In this document: positions 8,263 to 10,895 of the stretch, piece by piece
Numbering within the stretch: the stretch's first letter is position 1
Layout: each line of letters starts with the position of its first letter
Assembly: GCA_029298735.1 (NCBI GenBank)
Contig: JANSLP010000573.1
Location: forward strand, 1-10,895
From: Ophiostoma sp. CBS 140.51
Lineage: Eukaryota > Ascomycota > Sordariomycetes > Ophiostomatales > Ophiostomataceae
Direction of reading: 5' to 3'
Length of the DNA stretch: 10,895 bases
Translations under genes and position numbers: made by a program
Notes under the pieces: model-generated
Database searches by the model: none
Told to the model about the DNA's origin: nothing
Seen by the model: only the letters and a program-made list of their open reading frames with translations

Positions 8263-8564
8263 TCCTGTCTCTCCTTCGCTGTTTCCCTCGGCCGCCACTC
8301 GTCAACGGCCGCCCCTTCCTCTTTGTCTACACTCCCGTTGGTCCCTTTTTTGCTTCTTTCTATTTGGGGTCTTGCCGCTTGTTGTGCCGTGCTCCATACT
8401 GAGTGCGCTTGTTTGCTAGTTCACCCCACGCGCCTTCCCTTTACGGCAACCTCTCTCTTATATTCCCCCATCTCTCTTTCCCTACCACGCTTGCCCTTCA
8501 CCCTTCCTTCCTTCCCTCACAAAAGACTGCCTCTGTCCATCAAGGTGTCCGTCCACAGCAGCAG

Positions 8565-8609
8565 TTTCTTCAGTCTCTTCAATCTCTTCAGCTTCTTCAA
8601 TTTCTTCCA
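8565..8609 (+). repeat. Five imperfect 9-bp CT-rich tandem units in the leader
   Basis: The units are tttcttcag, tctcttcaa, tctcttcag, cttcttcaa and tttcttcca, all with a TTC core. A short CAG run precedes them. On the mRNA they would form a repeated UCUUCA pyrimidine tract, the type of sequence bound by pyrimidine-tract proteins; such binding is inference. Confidence 0.7.
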
Positions 8610-9068
8610 AGTTTTCTTTCTGGGCCAAAACCCATCCAATCCATCCAGTTGTTCCCACTCGACCCTCTTTGGCGCCCCCATCGACCCTCTTTAAGCCTCC
8701 TTGGCCCGTCTTGGGAACCTTTCCAACCTTGACGACCTCTCAGATCAAAATTTTCTGTTATTCTCGTCAGCCTATCTCACCATTAGCTTCCATCCCGGTC
8801 CTGCAGCTTCAGCCAACCTGGTGCCATATATTTTACCGCAGATCCTCTCCTTTCTGTCTCTTGGGAAACGTCGGTGAACTCGCATCCTCGACTCTCATTC
8901 TTTTTTATTTATTTTTCTCTTGCATATCCCTCTTGCATCTGTCTTTCGTCTTGGCATTCGGTCCATTGCATTCCTTCCCGCCTGTCAACTTCTGTTTTCC
9001 CGCCGGATCTTTTTTCTCGGTTTTGATTTATTTTATCTTCACCCTTCTCTTATCATCCCGTCTTACCA

Positions 9069-9339
9069 GTAAGTAAAGTATATTGCCTGAACCAACATAA
9101 TATTTCCTTACCCGCTTTACACCTTGTGCCTGTGCATCCTCGTGGCCTCCACGTCCCACGATCTGCAGCCGGTTCGTCCCCATTTCCTGGTGCTCGGATC
9201 GTCGTGGTTCCGCCTGTCATATGGTACCTGGCGCTCGGTGTCTCCCAATTATTTGTTTATATTGACGTCGTCCTGCATCCACGGTGACGGCATCTGTCAA
9301 AGACCAGAGCTGGACGTCGTACTGACTGTATAACCACAG
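9069..9339 (+). other. Predicted 5'-UTR intron of the zinc transporter gene
   Basis: The donor at 9069 is the consensus GTAAGT. Near the end, ACTGAC at 9321-9326 is a typical fungal branch site, and the acceptor CCACAG ends at 9339, about 14 nt from the branch adenosine. The length of 271 nt is at the long side, common for leader introns. Splicing leaves CTTCACCACAACCTTCACA directly before the ATG, a classic fungal leader end, and removes the only ATG upstream of the start. Confidence 0.65.
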
Positions 9340-9358
9340 CTTCACCACAACCTTCACA

Positions 9359-10558
9359 ATGGCCGACATCGCTTTCGATCCGGAACGCGTCAACCTGACG
9401 ATCGCCGACCCTAAGGACATCATCTGTTTCCTCGACGCCGGCGAGAATGAGTACGACGGTCGCCTCGGTGCCCGTATCTCGGCCCTCTTTGTGATTCTCA
9501 TCACTTCGTCTCTGTGCACCCTCTTCCCTGTCGTCGCCACCCGCATGAAGCGCCTTCGTGTCCCCATCTACGTCTACCTGTTCGCCCGTTACTTTGGTGC
9601 CGGTGTCATTATCGCCACAGCTTTCATCCATCTGCTCGACCCCGCCTATGAGGAGATTGGCCCTGCGTCCTGCGTCGGCATGACCGGCGGCTGGGCTGAG
9701 TACACTTGGCCGCCCTGCCTGGCCCTGGTCATGGTCATGCTCACTTTCCTGCTCGACTTTGGCGCTGAGTGGTATGTCGACAAGAAGTACAATATGAGCC
9801 ACGGCCACGGTGACAACATCGAGGACACTATCACGTCTGGTGCCAGCAAGCACGCCCACGAGATTATTGGTGAGGATGGCCGCCCTGCCCCTGTCTCGCG
9901 CCCCTCGCAGTCCCACCAGTTCCTGCACTCGGCCGACCAGGATGGTACCGCTGCCGCCGCCGCTGCCGCTCCTCAGTTGAGCACTGCCGACGATGCCAGC
10001 AACGAGAAGTTTGATGCCGAGAAGGCCGAGTACGCCGCTTCATCCAACGAGCGTGCTTTTCGCGAACAGTTTGCTGCTTTCCTGATTCTCGAGTTCGGTG
10101 TCATCTTCCACTCCGTCATCATTGGCCTCAACCTGGGTGTTGTCGGCGACGAGTTCTCCACTCTGTATCCCGTCATCGTCTTCCACCAGGCTTTCGAGGG
10201 TCTCGGTATTGGTGCCCGTCTCAGTGCCATCCCCTTCCCTGCCCGTCCTGGCAAGTTCCTCAAGGCCCTGCCCTGGATCCTGTGCGCTGCCTACGGCCTG
10301 ACCACCCCTCTGGCCATTGCCATTGGTCTCGGTGTCCGCACCACCTACAACGGCAGCTCCTTCACCGCCAATGTTGTCTCCGGTGTCCTCGACAGTATCT
10401 CGGCCGGTATCCTGATCTACACTGGTCTTGTTGAGCTGCTGGCCCGTGACTTCCTCTTCAACCCTGAGCGCTCGCGTGATGGCCGTCGTGTTACCTTTAT
10501 GCTGGTCTGCCTGTTCCTCGGTGTTGCCATCATGGCTCTCCTGGGCAAGTGGGCTTGA
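9359..10558 (+). CDS. ZIP-family zinc transporter, fungal Zrt/Zrf plasma-membrane type
   Basis: It imports Zn2+, possibly also other divalent metals, into the cytosol. The 399-residue protein has the usual eight membrane segments, at about 36-60, 70-92, 116-138, 236-260, 267-288, 300-325, 336-358 and 378-396. The metal path is intact: His91 in segment 2 (TAFIHLLDPA), the ZIP signature in segment 4 (H251-SVIIGLNLG) and H276-QAFEGLGIG in segment 5. The cytosolic loop at about 139-232 is variable and holds HGHG at 148-151, HAH at 165-167, His186, His190 and seven Ala at 198-204. The short N-terminus with CFLDAGENEYDGRLGARI and the ending ALLGKWA fit the Zrt2/ZrfA/ZrfB group rather than alkaline-type ZrfC with its long N-terminus. 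Length is normal, with no intron in the coding region and strongly C-ending codons, which suggests good expression. The start has A at -3 and G at +4 and is the first ATG after the leader intron. Zinc-dependent control is known for the family; I see no clear binding site here. Confidence 0.95.
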   Translation: MADIAFDPERVNLTIADPKDIICFLDAGENEYDGRLGARISALFVILITSSLCTLFPVVATRMKRLRVPIYVYLFARYFGAGVIIATAFIHLLDPAYEEIGPASCVGMTGGWAEYTWPPCLALVMVMLTFLLDFGAEWYVDKKYNMSHGHGDNIEDTITSGASKHAHEIIGEDGRPAPVSRPSQSHQFLHSADQDGTAAAAAAAPQLSTADDASNEKFDAEKAEYAASSNERAFREQFAAFLILEFGVIFHSVIIGLNLGVVGDEFSTLYPVIVFHQAFEGLGIGARLSAIPFPARPGKFLKALPWILCAAYGLTTPLAIAIGLGVRTTYNGSSFTANVVSGVLDSISAGILIYTGLVELLARDFLFNPERSRDGRRVTFMLVCLFLGVAIMALLGKWA

Positions 10559-10673
10559 AGGGTTAACAAATACTGTCAACGATCACCTAACTCTTGCCTC
10601 CCGGAGACACATTAACAAAAAAGTTCAACATATGACGCGCCGCTACAAGTAGCACCAATGTCTTTGTTTGGTG
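10559..10673 (+). other. 3' flank of the zinc transporter gene
   Basis: The stop TGA is followed by AT-rich, C-poor sequence with AACAAA and AACAAAAAA runs that could serve as weak polyadenylation signals in fungi. A small inverted repeat, CACCAA and TTGGTG, spans about 10653-10673. No canonical AATAAA is visible. Confidence 0.35.
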
Positions 10674-10895
10674 TTAGGCGAGGCCTAGCTTTTTGAAAAT
10701 AGAGATGCACTCACAGTTTCTGATGATGTGAGAGATCCGAAGTGGCCCCCTCTGCAAGTCGCGGGCTATTGGGATAGCATGAACCATGATTTTGATACAC
10801 CTTACTAGACTTACCCCACACTTCAACTCGCAGTTTGACAAGACCGTGATAGAAGGGGGGGCATTCGGCGATAGCGCAGCGCTGACAGCCAGCGA
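10674..10895 (-). CDS. Possible 3' end of a gene running off the right edge
   Basis: One minus-strand frame is open from the window edge at 10895 to TAA at 10676-10674 (73 codons, no start inside needed). It contains Cys-bearing segments such as SNCELKCG and IIRNCECISIFKKLGLA. A second frame is open from 10893 to TGA at 10713-10711 and includes CQRCAIAECPPFYHGLVKL. GTAAGT on the minus strand near 10818 is a good donor, so an exon could end there. I cannot tell which frame, if any, is real, and I do not recognise a family. Confidence 0.2.
   Translation of the reverse strand, partial: SLAVSAALSPNAPPSITVLSNCELKCGVSLVRCIKIMVHAIPIARDLQRGPLRISHIIRNCECISIFKKLGLA

Larger units (their letters stand above)
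8263..9358 (+). promoter_or_regulatory. Long ATG-free, CT-rich leader/promoter of the zinc transporter
   Basis: From 8263 to 9220 the + strand contains no ATG in any frame, where base composition would predict several. The next ATG, at 9221, lies within the predicted leader intron. Selection against upstream start codons explains this best, so much of this stretch is probably transcribed 5' untranslated sequence. It is strongly CT-rich, with pyrimidine tracts around 8430-8520. The exact transcription start cannot be read from the sequence. Confidence 0.55.

Noticed and set aside
5136..8545. CAAGGT-type zinc-response half-sites (for example near 5137, 8541 and, reversed, 8726)
   Set aside because: Six- to seven-base matches are expected several times by chance in 11 kb, the flanking base mostly does not fit, and none pair or cluster near the transporter start.
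8260..9076. + strand frames of 144 and 135 codons before the transporter
   Set aside because: The second has no ATG start at all, and the first has only one at 8260. Both are CT-composition artefacts within the likely promoter and leader.
9257..9928. 223-codon minus-strand frame opposite the transporter
   Set aside because: It mirrors the codon structure of the clearly real ZIP gene on the other strand; rich in D, G, V and R as antisense frames of GC3-rich genes usually are.
10040..10579. 179-codon minus-strand frame opposite the transporter end
   Set aside because: Antisense shadow of the ZIP coding region with low-complexity acidic composition.

Overview
The window looks like nuclear DNA of a filamentous ascomycete, most likely a Sordariomycete. 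The grounds are short GT-AG introns with TACTAAC/CTGAC-type branch sites, CA- or CT-rich leaders, start codons in a CAC(A/C)ATGG-like context, strongly C-ending codons in the one large gene, and wide CT-rich upstream regions. I see no bacterial operon structure, tRNA, rRNA, CRISPR array or intact mobile element. The class-level assignment is inference.

Layout from left to right. A very small proline-rich protein gene (+, from 518) has a TATA box and a clean leader. Facing it (-, 1475 to 1170) is a tiny gene in three coding exons; joined, they encode a 27-residue protein with eight cysteines, which I read as a metallothionein. No single open frame covers it, so an ORF scan would miss it. From about 1650 to 5130 the + strand is purine-rich, carries several short tandem duplications and shows no convincing gene. 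Between 5131 and 5940 (-) coding-like stretches lie in three different frames with TGA stops between them, most simply a decayed gene for a membrane protein. From about 5950 to 9350 the + strand becomes pyrimidine-rich. It holds one possible small membrane protein (7343-7618) and then a region from 8263 to 9220 with no ATG at all.

The main gene is an intact, intronless ZIP-family zinc importer of the fungal Zrt/Zrf plasma-membrane type (9359-10558). Its leader appears very long, free of upstream start codons, and interrupted by a 271-nt intron that ends 19 nt before the start codon. The only ATG near the gene on the sense strand lies inside that intron. At the right edge two minus-strand frames run off the window and may be the end of another gene.

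The two confident genes are both for metal handling: one a cytosolic metal-binding peptide, the other a zinc importer. They are transcribed away from each other from the two ends of a nearly 8-kb interval whose purine/pyrimidine bias flips in the middle. Shared regulation is a hypothesis; I found no shared metal-response site that I would defend.
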